Below are positions 24,878 through 37,579 of a stretch of DNA of 64,000 bases, one piece after another (the stretch's first letter is position 1; every line of letters starts with the position of its first letter). The DNA lies in contig CM077831.1 of assembly GCA_039720395.1 (NCBI GenBank), positions 34,817,067 to 34,881,066 on the forward strand. The letters run 5' to 3'. The notes beneath the pieces were generated by a model, which saw nothing but the letters and a program-made list of their open reading frames with translations, did not search any database and was not told the DNA's origin. Origin of the DNA: Liquidambar formosana (taxonomy: Eukaryota > Streptophyta > Magnoliopsida > Saxifragales > Altingiaceae). Position numbers and translations under genes: made by a program.

Positions 24878-25088
24878 TTAAGGGTGAATTGAGTGACCCT
24901 AAAATTACCTTTAGTCAAGTAAGAGGTCTTTGATTCAACTTTCACCACTTCCTTTTAAGGTTATCCCCACGAATTTTGTCTTGTAATTAATCATCGCATG
25001 TAGGACAGGAGACTATATGTGTAGGGGATTAGTTGATGCAAAATATTTTGAACCTCTCAAAAAATAAAATAAAAGATAAAAAGAAGAC

Positions 25089-25497
25089 GGGCCAGGCTAT
25101 TGCCACCACATAAAATACTCTTAGCTCCCTATTTAATTTACATTTTTAAGGTTTTATGAAAAATATAAAAAAAATTTATGAAAACTAATCATATAGTCTA
25201 CTAAAAAACATTATTCTGGACAACTTTGTAGAAGAGAGTTTTTCCAAAATCTATCATTTAAGTAGACTTTTTGGTAATTTTTCATGGAAAATGAAATAGA
25301 GATTGTAAATGACCAAAAAGTCTGCTTAAATGATAGATTTTGGAAAAAATTTTTCTACAAAGTTGTTCAAAATGATGTTTTCTAGTGAACAATGCTATTA
25401 GTTTTTGTAAAAACCTTTTATATTTTTCATAAAACCTCAAAAAGTGTAAACTAATGGGAGGCTTTAAGTACTTTATGTGGTGGCAATAGCCTCACTC
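25089..25497. mobile_element. Mutator-like long-TIR element with perfect 9-bp target-site duplication
   Basis: The 409-bp element consists almost entirely of two inverted arms of about 195 bp (AGGCTATTGCCACCACATAA at the left, inverted at the right). An exact direct repeat aaagaagac flanks it at 25080-25088 and 25498-25506. The end sequence is shared with the element at 6473-7455. There is no coding content. Confidence 0.85.
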
Positions 25498-26694
25498 AAA
25501 GAAGACAATGGATTAATGGATAGAGACCATAATTAAATGAAATTATTTAAAAATGTTCGACTCGTTACCTTAATTGGTGCTATAAGACTAGTTTTAAAAA
25601 TTCAAAAAATACCTCTATTTTGAATTCTTACTTTTATTTGTGATGGTGATTATATTAAATTTTCTCACCTAAGATGATAGATTTATTCACAAAATTAGGT
25701 GCAAAACATAATAGAATAATTCAACGGGCTTGGAATATCCAAATAGACCCTTACTGATTATTACTTAAAATCATGGTTCAAAGTCATCCAATTTAATAAA
25801 ATCAATGGAAGAAGGAAGAATATGATGCTAGCCCTTTTTCTTTTTCCTTTTTCTGGGGCCCAGATGGTAACCCTTTTCAAAATGGTTAGCTTTGAATTTG
25901 ATAGCACACGCTAGTCCTTTTGAAAATAGTTTTAACTTTGAATCAGAAAGACCTCTCATATTAGAGCAAAATAGTTGCGTGGGACGGTGGGCAATCTCTT
26001 TGAGTTTACTGATGCACAAATGACATGTGTCCTATTGTTAGAAATGGAACGGAACGTGATGTAATTTGATCATCGTGCATAGGCCCATTATAGCATAAAA
26101 TTTAATTGAATTTATATCAATAAGACAGGCTCAATGTGTGTGTCAAATTACACAACCAAAATAGTTTTTTAAAAGATGGGAACTCCCACAGCAAGAGGAA
26201 TGAGGGCACCCTCTTCGCAGCCGGACTCTTCAGGTTAAGCTGGAGTTGGGTGAGAGTAGGCATTTGATGGTTTAGACTTTAGACCGCCAGGCAAAAATTT
26301 AGGTGCATCTAGATAGGACCATTTTATTTATATCAAATGATTTGATCAAGAGACCATTGTAAGACTTTACCTTGACATTGCAAGAATGAAGAATTCGGAT
26401 CTGCAATATATAATATTGCAATGAATCCCATACAAGCTGAGGCGGGCACGTCATACCAGTAAAAATAGTGTCCTCTAATATCAATTTTGCAGTTTGATAT
26501 GATTTGTAGAAGAGAAAACCCAACTCATATATGATTTGGAGAAAAAATAGGACTACCCTCTACTCATACCTATATGGCTATATCCCAATTCAAATTTGCC
26601 ATGATTAAATGGGCTCAAGCCCAGCCAACCCAAATCTCTAGTCTAGAGAGAGGCAAAGATAGAGAAAAGGGGGCATTTATTGGCATCCAAAAAC
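25498..26694. other. Intergenic, no gene recognised
   Basis: The DNA is AT-rich with scattered short frames only. The phrase agagagaggcaaagatagagaaaa at 26641-26666 recurs near 29216-29241. Confidence 0.45.
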
Positions 26695-26935
26695 TTGCTT
26701 TTCATCCCCCATTAATTTTACACTTTAAGGTTTTATAAAAAAACATAAAAGGTTTTTATAAAAATTGATCGCTTATTCTATCAGAAAACATCATTTTGAA
26801 TAACTTGTTAGAACAAAATTTTTCCAAAATCTATCGTTTAAGTAGATTTCTTTGCCGTTTATAGTCTTCGCTTCGCAAATGACTAAAATGTCCACTTAAA
26901 CGATACATTTTAGAAAAACTTTAATGATAAACCCA
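26695..26935. mobile_element. Truncated relative of the 25-kb Mutator-like element
   Basis: The phrases acactttaaggttttata, ttttataaaaattgat, gaaaacatcattttgaa, tttccaaaatctatcgttta and taaacgatacattttagaaa repeat those of the arms at 25130-25440, in the same folded arrangement. Both outer ends (the TTGCCACCAC motif) are missing. Confidence 0.6.
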
Positions 26936-27906
26936 TAGACATAAATTTATAAGAGCATATGAAATATGCATATGAAATATGCATATCAATAACATATTTT
27001 TGTGTTTGGGATTTATAGCATTAGTGTTTGGCATTGACGGATCATCATGCAAGCAATAGTCTAACCATTTTTTGTCGAGTATGACTTAAAAAACAATGTA
27101 AGATCGAACTTAAGTGTCTACATTTTATCTTTCAAATGCTATCAATGGCTTGGCAATTTGAACCCTACACCTCATCTTATAAGAAGGAAGAGATGTCTAA
27201 AGCCTCATTGGAATGACATTAGAGGCTTGGCCTGTATTCACCAGTGTCAATGACACATTAAGAGCTTTATTGATCTTAGGGTTCAAATAGAATTCATGAT
27301 CATAAGATAACTACGGTTGAAAAATGATATTCAAAATTTAATCAAATATTCTAAACTTCCAGTCAATCCACAAGCAAAATCATACCAACTCATCTTAAAG
27401 ACTGGCATGAGATACACCAAAATGTATCTCAATTACTTAATCTGAATAAATTGCAATAGTACTTTCATAATTAATGATGAGCGAAGTGGTGATCAGTGAT
27501 TTAGACATGTCTTTTGTATAAGGAAGCATATAGTCCTTCTATTATCAGATACACTTGATATTAAATAATATTAGGTGAGTTTCAAAACTCTATCTAATGA
27601 TTTGTATTTTGTAAATCAAACCGTTGGATTAGATAACCTTATCATATAAGTGTTCTATGCCAAAAATCAAATTGATCTAAAATTGATTGCTATTCGATCA
27701 AAAACATACATTTTTTAAACAATAACAATTGCTCATTTATGGACATTTCGAATGAAAAAGTTCTAAATTTTAGATCAACTTGATTTTTAGCATGCATGAC
27801 TAACATATGAATTAAATTTAATCCAATAGTTAGTTTGATCGAAAAAGAATTCACGAAAAATTTTTAGAGTATACTTGAGGCAAAATTGCATCAAGTGCAA
27901 AATTCC

Positions 27907-27937
<31 letters not shown>

Positions 27938-28160
27938 TGCACGTTAGTAAAATGATCAAAATTTAAATTTAAAAAAAAAAAAAAACATTAACATAAACGA
28001 AAATTTTGAGTAGTTGCATGTACCATGTGCATCAGTCCCGGCAACAAAAAAACATTAACATAAAAAAGAAAAAAAAAAAATCTAAAAGCAGTGTTAGCAA
28101 CACCGCTTTTAATATAATTTTTTTTTTTTTTAAAGAAAAAAAAAGGGTAAGCACCGATTC
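26936..28160. other. Intergenic with (TA)n and a GC-rich palindromic module
   Basis: A TA microsatellite occupies about 27907-27935. At 28083-28111 lies an imperfect palindrome aaaagcagtgttagcaacaccgctttt, which resembles the clusters at 45.6 kb and 56.7 kb. No gene was recognised. Confidence 0.45.
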
Positions 28161-28189
28161 ACAGTTTGAATTCCCCCGTCTCTCCTGCG

Positions 28190-28853
28190 ATTAGGGTTGT
28201 CGCACGCCATCCTCCGCACTCGTCGATTTGCCGGTCTCCGCCGTCCGGCGTCAACAGGTAACACTCGTCTCTCTCTCACTCTCTCTTTAATTTATGATTA
28301 GTGACGAATCTGATCTCATTGACAAAACAAACGATCAAAGCAAAACGAATAAAGAATTGGCTTTTGGTCAATTTATCTATACACACCTGTAATCTGTTTG
28401 GTATTAATCTTAGTGTGAAATTTAATTGTTCCTAGTGTTGTTAATGCTTTATGTTTGTCAGATTTCAGAGAAGTAAACGAAAAGAGAAGAAGAAGAAGAA
28501 GAAGAAGGTGTAAAGATTTCGGGAATAATCGGCTTGAAGATGTCAGTTGGCTTTATTCCCTATCTGAGTCTGAGCTTGATATGCTGATTTGCTTGAAAAA
28601 AACTGGTCATCCAACGTGCAAAAACTATTGGTTATGATGTTTTAGCTGAGAAATACGATTTGAAGATGCTTCGAGCCATTGGGTTCATTTTGATGGAGCA
28701 TTTGTCAGCTACTCAGCTATTCAAGGCTTCGTTGACTCTGCTGCTTTTTTTAGAAGGATGCCATTTATTCAATTGTAATCTTAACGACAGTATTAGCCTT
28801 GAAGCGCTAAAGCCATGTGTTAACCTTGATTCAAAGAAGAGAGAGGCTCAAAG
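28190..28853 (+). pseudogene. Gene fragment with a one-base frameshift, conserved-looking unknown protein
   Basis: A GC-richer segment ends in a donor at 28258 (gtcaacag|gtaac). After an intron, an exon begins at 28461 (gtcag|at) and ends at a donor at 28854 (aag|gtgagt). The exon reads LEDVSWLYSLSESELDMLI up to a run of A near 28599, where one extra A shifts the frame. It then resumes as AEKYDLKMLRAIGFILMEHL and EGCHLFNCNLNDS. No plausible start codon was found in the joined frame, and no further exon is visible before repeat sequence begins at 28908. The retained intron argues against a processed copy. I do not know the family's function. Confidence 0.55.
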
Positions 28854-28907
28854 GTGAGTCGAAGCTGCTATGCTTGTTGGATAATTATATTTTCTTGGGT
28901 TGTGATG

Positions 28908-29206
28908 GGTTTCAGTTGCATTGGGCTCTTTATCCACAACACTCCCAATCTCAAGTTTGTGACCCACTTTCTTTCTCACCATCACACTATATTACAATTA
29001 AACACTCATTCCAAAGGAAAACCCTTATATGAAAAACATATCACACAGAGACACGAGAATATTTGTAAAAGAGAATGAAACCCACATGGCAAAGATGTGT
29101 TTGATTGTGTTTCTAAGCGTAATTAGTGCTTCAGTTTTTGTCAAAATATAGGAATTTCTACCAATGCTGCAGCAGAACAGTGGGCACTAAAGGGCAGGAA
29201 ACCCAA
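28908..29206. repeat. Direct repeat, copy 1
   Basis: The sequence matches 30040-30343: tttatccacaacactcccaat, aaaggaaaacccttatatga, acatggcaaagatgtgt, gcgtaattagtgcttcagttt and cagaacagtgggcac. The copies are about 1.1 kb apart and noticeably diverged. No gene is present. Confidence 0.7.
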
Positions 29207-30039
29207 ATCTCAGTCCAGAGAGAGGCAAAGATAGAGAAAAAGCTTGTTCTAAAGACTTATTTCATCAATGGGCCAACCGCCAACCCCTGGTAGTGTTCGC
29301 CCATATTTCGTCATGATTTTGCAGGCGATGACCACAAGCAGTGCATTCGTGTAGGCACTGCTCATATTCTAATTATCTATTTGCTTCTCTTATACCCACA
29401 ACTTCCATCTCATCTTGCTTCTTTTTTTTTTCTTTTTCCCTTTTTCCCTTTTTCTTTCTCTTGATAGTGTTTGTATCCAAGGCATTTCCATACCTTTCAA
29501 TGAATGCTTCCTATTTGTGAGCAAGTTTTAACAGGGCAGCCCACTGTCAAAAAGTGATTATGAACATCAATTTCCCCCAATTTTATTTTCTGTCATGGAT
29601 GCAATAGGTAGTGTGGAGTTCGATGGTACTATGTACATATTACTGTGTGTGTCGCAAAAGTCAAAATTTTTTAATAGGGATAATTTGGTAATTTCACACT
29701 CATTAGCTATTATTCTTAATCTACTCAAATATAAAGAGGGGCGGCCATTGATTTTTTATTTGCTCTAGAATCCTAATTATTTAATTTGCAATTGGACACT
29801 CAAACGAATGGAGAAGGCATGTTTGGAAACTTCCCACAGGATTCGTACGCTACTAGCGCATGGCCACTCACTAGTTTATTGGGCACTTACTGGCACAGCG
29901 GCACATCATTTCCTCCTTCCCCACTCGTCTCCTTTGTGGGCCCCAAAATGAGACCATTGAGCACATCTTTCCCAGAAGCGTCCATATTTTTCTCTCCTCT
30001 CGATATGGACCTTTTGCTTACCCAAATTCACACATCCTA
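29207..30039. other. Intergenic between direct repeats
   Basis: The DNA contains pyrimidine-rich runs at 29425-29460 and a short GC-richer stretch (29810-30000) open for about 84 codons, without a recognisable domain. No gene is supported. Confidence 0.4.
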
Positions 30040-30343
30040 ATTTGAATTGGACTGTTTATCCAGAACACTCCCAATCTCGAGCTTGTGAAGCACCTTTTTC
30101 TCACCGTCACACTCTATCACATGCAATTAAACACTTACTCGAAAGGAAAACCCTTACATGAGAAACATATCATTGTTTGACAAACGGACACACAGGCACG
30201 AGAATCTTTGTAAAAGAGAATGAAACCCCCACATGGCAAAGATGTGTTCGATTGTTTGTCTAAGCGTAATTATTGCTTCAGTTTTTGTCAAAATATAGGA
30301 ATTACTACCAATGCTGGCGCAGAACAGTGGGCACAAAGGGCTG
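30040..30343. repeat. Direct repeat, copy 2
   Basis: This is the partner of 28908-29206, in the same orientation with about 10-15 percent visible differences and small indels. No terminal inverted repeats or target-site duplications were found. Confidence 0.7.
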
Positions 30344-31156
30344 GGCTGAAACCATCATATATTCACTAGATTGATATGCAGTGCCTTGAATGTGAGACCC
30401 ACTACCTAATGACCTTTTTTTCTGGCAGGAGGCAACACAGGAATATGGCAATTAATTAATTAGGCCCTGCGTACTCTTCTAGTTTCGGCACTAGTGCATA
30501 TATGAATTTTTGTTACCGGGAAGGAAATCAACCAGTAGCTATCCTCGCCAAACATTCCTCACCATTTATACGAATATGTTTCGTCCAATGATTTAGGGTT
30601 ATCTCTTCCTCGGCGTGCAACTGAGGACTTACCTTATGGGCCGAAGGCTAAAAAATTATTACATAAAAAATTGTGTATAAAAGTTGTGTCCCCTGTTCGT
30701 GGTTGTGTATATAGATGTATATGATTGAAACCTATATCAATGATAAGAAAAGAAATGGAGACTTGCCAAATGCTAAAACACCTATAATTTCCAGTCAGCA
30801 GGTGCATGCGACTGATTAGCTACCAAGCAGCTGATCTTTTGGTGGAGAAAATGTCAATGTTGGCTAACAATCAATAATTTATAAATCTTAACCCCTGGTT
30901 AAAACTGCAATAATTTGCTTACTACTCTATGATTATCAACCTAGATTAATTTCTGAATCTTACCCTAGGCTAAAACTGCAATCATTTGCTTTCTATGCAT
31001 GATTTTCAACCTTGATGATACACCAGAAGTGTGAACAACAAACCCAGTTTCAACAACATGGTGCTAATAGTACATCATCAACCACTCTCAATTAGTACAT
31101 CTGGATCCTTTCTGATTTCAATCATGGTTGGCGAAATTAGAACAATTGGAGTATTC

Positions 31157-31190
<34 letters not shown>

Positions 31191-31213
31191 GTACGGGCAT
31201 AAGATATTTATCT
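30344..31213. other. Intergenic and 3' flank of the lipid-transfer gene
   Basis: Two related phrases around 30890-30925 and 30955-31000 (taaaactgcaat.atttgctt) form a small local duplication. A (GA)n run lies at about 31157-31187, likely in the 3' region of the minus-strand gene. Nothing else was recognised. Confidence 0.4.
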
Positions 31214-32044
31214 TTAAGCATTGAAGATTAGGTGTGATGTGAACCACCATAATAACACTCCACAAACCATCTCAACCCCAAACCATCTCTTCCCCTTCCC
31301 ACCATCGCTCTCTATAGGAGCACTAGCCGATCCATTGCTACTGGAACTCCCTGTAACTGAGTACCCAAAAATAAAATTTAAAAAATTATAATTAATTAAA
31401 AAATATTAATACTATCCACCAAAAAAAAAAAAAAAAAAAAGAGGAAAAAATTTCAAACACCTTATTTTTTTTTTCTAAACTAAAGAAATTAAAAATCTCT
31501 TACCGTTAGTAACTGGGGCACTTTTGGTGCTGTTTGCAAATTCCTCAAACACCTTAGCATCTGGTGAGTTGGGTGCCAAGTGAAGAAGAGCTGTACAACC
31601 AATCATATATATAGCATACCCACCAAAAAAAAATAAAAAATTATGTCACATATTTTAGTAATAATTAATCATTTATGTAAACAGAAGTGAAAATATATAT
31701 GGGTACTTACAGGGGCACTCTGATATGTTAGCGGGTGCATGACATGCAGTAGGAAGGTTTAATGCGAGTGTAGCATTGATCTTAAGACCAAGACTGGGAT
31801 CGTTTCGATCTTTAACCAAGATGCATAGGCATTTCTTGCTCTTATTGAGGACTTGTTTGAGCCCAGTGCAACAGTCTAGGGTTGGCGCTTTCGAATCGCC
31901 GCCAACATAAGGAAGACAAGTGGCCAGCCCGACTAACTGGTCTGCACACTCTGTTTTGTCTTGTGCTATGTCTGAGCTTCCAAAACCAACTAGCATCAAC
32001 ACTAGTATGCATGAGAAAACCATAGTCACATCTTTTGAGTCCAT
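31214..32044 (-). CDS. GPI-anchored lipid-transfer-like protein (YLS3/LTPG type), three exons
   Basis: The exons 31711-32044, 31504-31590 and 31214-31350 join in phase to give 185 aa. A signal peptide covers about residues 1-24. The eight-cysteine motif is complete: C33, C43, C58-C59, C72-x-C74, C101 and C110. This fold forms a hydrophobic pocket and is expected to bind lipids outside the cell. Next come a conserved LLHLAPNSPDAKVFEEFA segment, a Ser-rich linker (about 142-152), and a hydrophobic C-terminus from about residue 163 to 185. This tail predicts a GPI anchor added near residues 155-158. Possible N-glycosylation sites are Asn90 and Asn107. A TATA-like cataaaaagg on the minus strand lies near 32119-32128. 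The assignment to the YLS3/LTPG subgroup rests on the LAPNSPDAKVFE block. Confidence 0.9.
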
Positions 32045-32117
32045 TTTGAGCGAGATAGAGGGAGAGAAGGGGGAAAGCTGGGGAGGGGGATATGGTCAGG
32101 AGAGATGGGCCTTTGCC

Positions 32118-32129
32118 TTTTTATGCGCT
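32118..32129 (-). promoter_or_regulatory. TATA-like box of the lipid-transfer gene
   Basis: On the minus strand the sequence reads cataaaaagg about 75 bases upstream of the ATG. The spacing allows a short leader rich in purines and pyrimidine tracts. There is no direct evidence of a transcription start. Confidence 0.4.
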
Positions 32130-33287
32130 TTTTTTTTTTAGGGTATGTATGCCTTTCTATGCTTTATTTGTGACTTTTGGTGTATGGGTGATGAAAAAGG
32201 AAAATTAAAAGGAGGGAGTGGGGGGTTGAAATTATTGCGCTAGTTAGAGTGTCACTGGAGACTTCACATGTGGAGAGGATTATTTGTCTTTAGATTAGAT
32301 GGGAAGTTAATGTAGGCTAAACTACGGCATATTTTGGGGGCCGACCTTATCTCTTATATTTTTGTATTTTACATGATCTATACTGCTAATGACAAAGAAA
32401 ACCCACAGAGAATTTACCAACCCCCACACCCACCCCTATTCATTGGCAGTGGTCAGAAATATGCCAAATTATGATAGCTGCCACTGTTTTGGTTATCTTA
32501 TAGAAATTCCATTTTAGTTATCTAGACCTACTTACTACTTGGGAAAGTTAAAATTTATCACTTTTGCTCATGATTGAGTTATTTAAATTCCATTTTTCTT
32601 GTCTAATTTTAGTTACTCCTATACGAAAATAATTGAGGTTCTCACACGTGTAGGAACAACGTGACAATGCGAAATTGTACATGATATCTATTGTACTTAC
32701 ATGCTTGTGAATGTCACACATTTCTCTGCATTGTCTAATCTATCTTGAGTATTGGCATATTAATAAAATTATTTCCTGTTGTTGATAAAAATAAATAAAA
32801 AAAAAGAGATATCAAATCAAATTATGAAAAAACCATTAAACATATGGTTTGTTTTTGACAACCCGTGATGGTATTGGGGTTCATCCGTGATAATTTGTTA
32901 GGTTGATGTGGGATCCATAAAGCTTTGTCTCTTCTCGTTGTTCACTTGTAAGAAAGAAAGATATAATACATGCTTGTGCACCCAAAGACAGAATGCACAA
33001 CATACTTTACTTTCCTTATAGCCATTATGTATGGTTTGCCCTCGTTCCTCTTGTTATGAGTCCATTCAATTTCCTTTGGTAATTTTGGGACTAGAACTTT
33101 TCGAAGAACTTTAGTTGAACACTCTTTAATTGAGCATCAAACTTTGAACACCACAAATTATTAAATTATACTCTCTATATGACAATTTATAGTGTAATTT
33201 TGAATTTTTTTTTAAATAATTTTTAAAAAGGCCTTATTAGGATAACAATTGGCTTTTGTTTTGGAATATGTGTAATTTTTTTTTTTT
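32130..33287. other. Intergenic, no gene recognised
   Basis: The DNA is AT-rich with no coding frame of note and no recognisable repeats. Confidence 0.45.
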
Positions 33288-33789
33288 AGGGTAAAATGCA
33301 AAAAACCCTCCTCTATTGTTACTCATTTTGTAGGATACCCCCGTCTAAAAAAAAAAACCCAACAAAAAGCCCCCCATATTATGCTAGGGGTATGTCGTTA
33401 ACAGCAATGTTAAATGACTATTAGACCCTTGTACGGAAAAATATTAAAATATTAGTTTTTGAAAATTTTAAATGGATTTTTAAAAATATATATGAAATGT
33501 CCCTTTACCCTTGAATTAACACTTAAAAGGAGTCTTTTCATTATGGTAGGTGAGGGCATTATATTCTTTTTAGTGTGCTGAAGGGCATTATAGTCATAAA
33601 AGTGTTTTAACCTCATCGCGTGGAATTCACGCACTCTTTTGCTATTAAATTAATTGATAGAATGTGAATGGAAGAAAGAAATTTTTACCCTAACACAATA
33701 TGAGAGATTTTTTGTTGGGTTTTTTTTTTTAGAGGAGAATATCTTATAAAATAGGTAACAATAGAGGAGAGCTTTTTACATTTTATCCT
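33288..33789. mobile_element. MITE with about 105-bp terminal inverted repeats
   Basis: The left end AGGGTAAAATGCAAAAAACC and the right end, inverted AGGATAAAATGTAAAAAGCT, pair over roughly 105 bases, including a shared ctcctctattgttac and aaacccaacaaaaa. The element sits in a poly-T context on both sides, so a target-site duplication of T residues is possible but cannot be measured. The interior is AT-rich and non-coding. Confidence 0.7.
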
Positions 33790-34610
33790 TTTTTTTTTTT
33801 TAATTTTTAATTTATTTTTAATTTTTTTTAAATGCTCTACTATGATTACATGGATGAGGGCATCCTTGTTACATTTTTCCCATTAAAAGCATTTTCTCCA
33901 CCTTTAATGGTGAGAATTATACAATCTTCCCATGTGATCGATGCCCAATTCATTGTAAATGCAGTCATGATCGATATAGTACAATGCACTGATGCAACTC
34001 CTCTACTAACAGGTCATATCCATATTAATAACATTGAATGTTGATTTAATTTATCACATTCCTCTTTTTTCTTTTTTCTTTTTTTTTTGAATTTGGAGTT
34101 GTTTAGAATGGAGGGGAACTTTGGAGACAAGGTCAACGTACGGGTAGAAGGGTCGAGTAAATTTAGTGGTTGTGATCGTGTGGCTCTCATTGATCGTGGT
34201 GTCCCAAATTGAATGATTGCATTTTAGAAAGACTTTGAAAATGTTACATAACTAAATCTCCACTCAGTCACATCTCACAATTAATGCATCTCAGAAGGTA
34301 AGGTACATATTGGACCATCTAATCTAGGGTTGCATAAAGTGTGAGGACTGATCATTAACCTAGGGTAAGGGATACAATCGATCGAGAAGAGAATACCACA
34401 TTATCTTGGACGATTATTGTCATTTGTTAGATGACATTGTGCATTAGTCATGCATGCACATATTATCCACAAAAAATCGTGAATCATACGAGATATTTCG
34501 CACATGATTAAAACTAAAACAAATATGACCCACAAATTCAAAAACAAGGTTAAACAAAAATATCAAATATTTTAGGCACGTAACGTAGAATTATAAATAA
34601 CCTAAACATA

Positions 34611-34942
34611 TGTTTGAGTGAGGAATTTTTAGGTTGAATTTGCCTACAAAATAAGTTCCTTGAATTCTTAAAACCAAAACCCTTGTTTGGCAACTTTAAC
34701 TCATAATTTGAGAGGTCAAATTCTTTATAGAAATTTCACGTACTTTCGATAGAATTTGTCGACTTTTATCTCTTAAATAAAGAAAATTACAAAATTTCAT
34801 ATAAAAATTAGAATTTGTAAACTTCTACCTTTTAAATAATAATAAAATTACTACAATAGCAATTCTAACTCTTAACAAATTCTAAACTTTGAAACCCCAT
34901 CATTTAGAAAATCCATCGTTTCAAAAACCTCACCCAAACACA
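34611..34942. mobile_element. Probable foldback MITE
   Basis: GTTTGAGTGAGGaatttttagg at the left pairs with the inverted GTTTGGGTGAGGtttttgaaac at the right. Between them, complementary phrases around aaattctttatagaaatttcac and the aaaattagaatttgtaaac region give partial self-pairing. I could not define target-site duplications. Confidence 0.45.
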
Positions 34943-37579
34943 GCCCAAGATGAACTGTACAATCTCAATTGTCTTATTACAAGAATAAATGAGAACAAAT
35001 GAGCTGTTTTGAACAATCTTTTCTTCATTTACACTGGGCTGGAGGAGTCCTGGACCACCTGGAAATTCAATGGCAAACATAATGTCTTTATGCTCTACCT
35101 CATTGCATAATCCTAGCCATCCAATAATATGATCATTAATTCAAATAAAAATCCAATTTCTGACCCATCTAGCCAAGTCGGTGCAATCCACTAGGATGCC
35201 AGCTTGTATATTGAAACCAATCAAGGATTTACCTGGTTAACAGGGTGTCATCCCCAACTGATTCCTTCCAACTGCTGTTGTGTATTAAAGGAGAAAGTAT
35301 CAAAGATCACTGTCCAATTCACCAACCTCATTTCGAGCAATAATACTCAATCAAGCACCACACATGGACATGTTTAGCACCACGTTTCAAGTTCTGCAGC
35401 ACAAAAATGCTCTCTTAAATGAACGACAACCACCTCTGTGGGGGCATTGCGCGTGTTTATATATTATATTCAATCGTCTTCCGATCTGGGATCTTAGATG
35501 AGAATTTCATCGGGGTTTTTATTCTGAAGTTAGATTGGAATCACTTAAGAATCATTAATTCACGTGAATTCTGATCCAACGGTTTCAAAAATAATTTCAA
35601 ACGGAATTTCAGTCTAGGGATCGCACACTATAAGTTTTTTTCTACTACATATATATTTATTCGAAAGATGTATTATAAGCACTCCAAAAAAGAAAAGAAA
35701 AGAAAGGACAATTACCTGAAAGCACTAATAGTTAAAAACTTAAAAACCCATAGCCAAATTAAACACGTTTGATAAAAAATGACTGGCATTAGCAGAGGAC
35801 CTTTTGATGAAAATGGACTACCTTTTTTTTTGTCCTTCTAGGGGCATAAAGTAGGCAAAAGCCTTATTAGACTTCACACCATAGAAGGGTTAATAAATAG
35901 GTGAAATTCGCACATTATCAGCTGTTAACAGATGATGACACCAGTGACTATTTTGTAAAGATCGCCAGAGAGGAACCGTCGAACTTCAATTTTAGAAACC
36001 CATTTTAAAGCAAGCTCCATCTTGTAGCTGAGATATTCCACCATCCTTGCATTAAATACTAAAATTTCAAACCATTTTGAGAGTAGCTTTGAATGGTCTT
36101 GGCGTGACCAATGATGACTTAGATGCCTCAAGTTGCTTTCCACACACAGTCCCCTTGAACACACTAAAATCGAGCCGCCAATGGGGGTGGTTGGTACAGT
36201 CCAGATCTTCATGATCAAGAAGTACTGGAATCTCTATGAAATAAAACCTAAAAGGCCGGAGAAGGCGGGCTGAAATGCCAAACATGCCTCCTTTATTGAA
36301 CTCACCCAACTTGATGGTACTCATTAAGAGAGCATTCAATGCCATAGTGGTAAGTCACTAATCCAATTTATGTAATGTACTTCATCTGTCTGGCCTTAGC
36401 CAGACATTTTGGTGGAGATTTTTATTGTATCAATCTATCCTTGTGTGATGCATGTTGAATCAAATACTCAGAGGGCGTGTTGAAGCTTATGCTGGGATGG
36501 AAGATTTTAAAGCGAACTTCGCAGTCATTAGGTAAAGTTTCTTTTTTAGATAGAGAAAATCATTTTCCATCAAATCTTGCAGCACCATACATTGGTCATT
36601 AAAATCAACTTGCTTTCGTCTAGGAGACTAGGAGAGCAGCAAAAGAATCTCCAACTAGTAAGAGATAGGATTTTAGTTAGCCATGATCATGGGGTAACAT
36701 TATTTCATCCTTTTAGCTAGCAGCCACCAAACGCATTCCCAATTTTGAATTAGCTAGCGGCCTTGCAAGAGCATAGGAATATTTAGGCGATGGCCTTGGT
36801 CACATCTAGCACATAACCTCAAATGGACCCCTACAGATCAAGTCCTTCATGAGTCACAAGAAAACTCTAAACTGGAGATATACCTGTTGGCGAATGGCAA
36901 TTTGTGTCTCAAGTTCTTCAGCCCATTCGTGATAGGCGATCCAAAGGTCATAGCATTCTTTTTTTCCTTTTTTTTTTTTTTTTTTTTTGGGTAAATATGG
37001 GTATCCAAAATTTACTACCATTGAAATTAGAGTTTTAATTAGTTCCCGTAGAGTAACTAAACAACACAAACATTACTCCAACTTGGTATGATATTTTAGT
37101 TTATGACTTTATGCTACTACTTAATTATAAGTAATGAATTTCTTGGCTTGGTTACTAAAGGCAAAAATAAAATTCATTTTTATTTTTCCATTGTCCAGGC
37201 CTTTTTTTTTTTTTTTTTAAAATTTGGGAAGTTGTTGGATTAAAATTCATGTCAGTTAAGTAGCTTAAGTGAATTTGATCTGACAATTACGAACATAAAT
37301 CTAACGGTTTTTCAATCTAGGGTCCTGGACTAAAAGTGAATTGATATATTAATGATTAATTTAGGACCTTTTTGGATAAGCTTTTACTTCATGTTGTGTA
37401 CTTTAAAATTTTTTTTTTTTGAGTAAAACAATTAATATTGTTATCTCAACTTTTAAAAATAACTATCAAAATTTTGTATTATAAAAAATGTTCACTTCAT
37501 TACTTTAAAAGTTAAAAAGAGGTTAATGACGCTTAGGTTTAGTGATATGTCCCATCGTAACAGGAATGTGAGGTTTGCG
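34943..37579. other. Intergenic, no gene supported
   Basis: Overlapping minus-strand frames occur at 35925-36345 (up to 97 codons), but I recognise no domain and see no start or splice support. Poly-T runs lie at 36961-36988 and 37202-37218. Confidence 0.4.

Noticed and set aside
35925..36345. Overlapping minus-strand frames of 92 and 97 codons
   Set aside because: There is no recognisable domain and no splice or promoter support. Two overlapping frames of similar length argue for chance.
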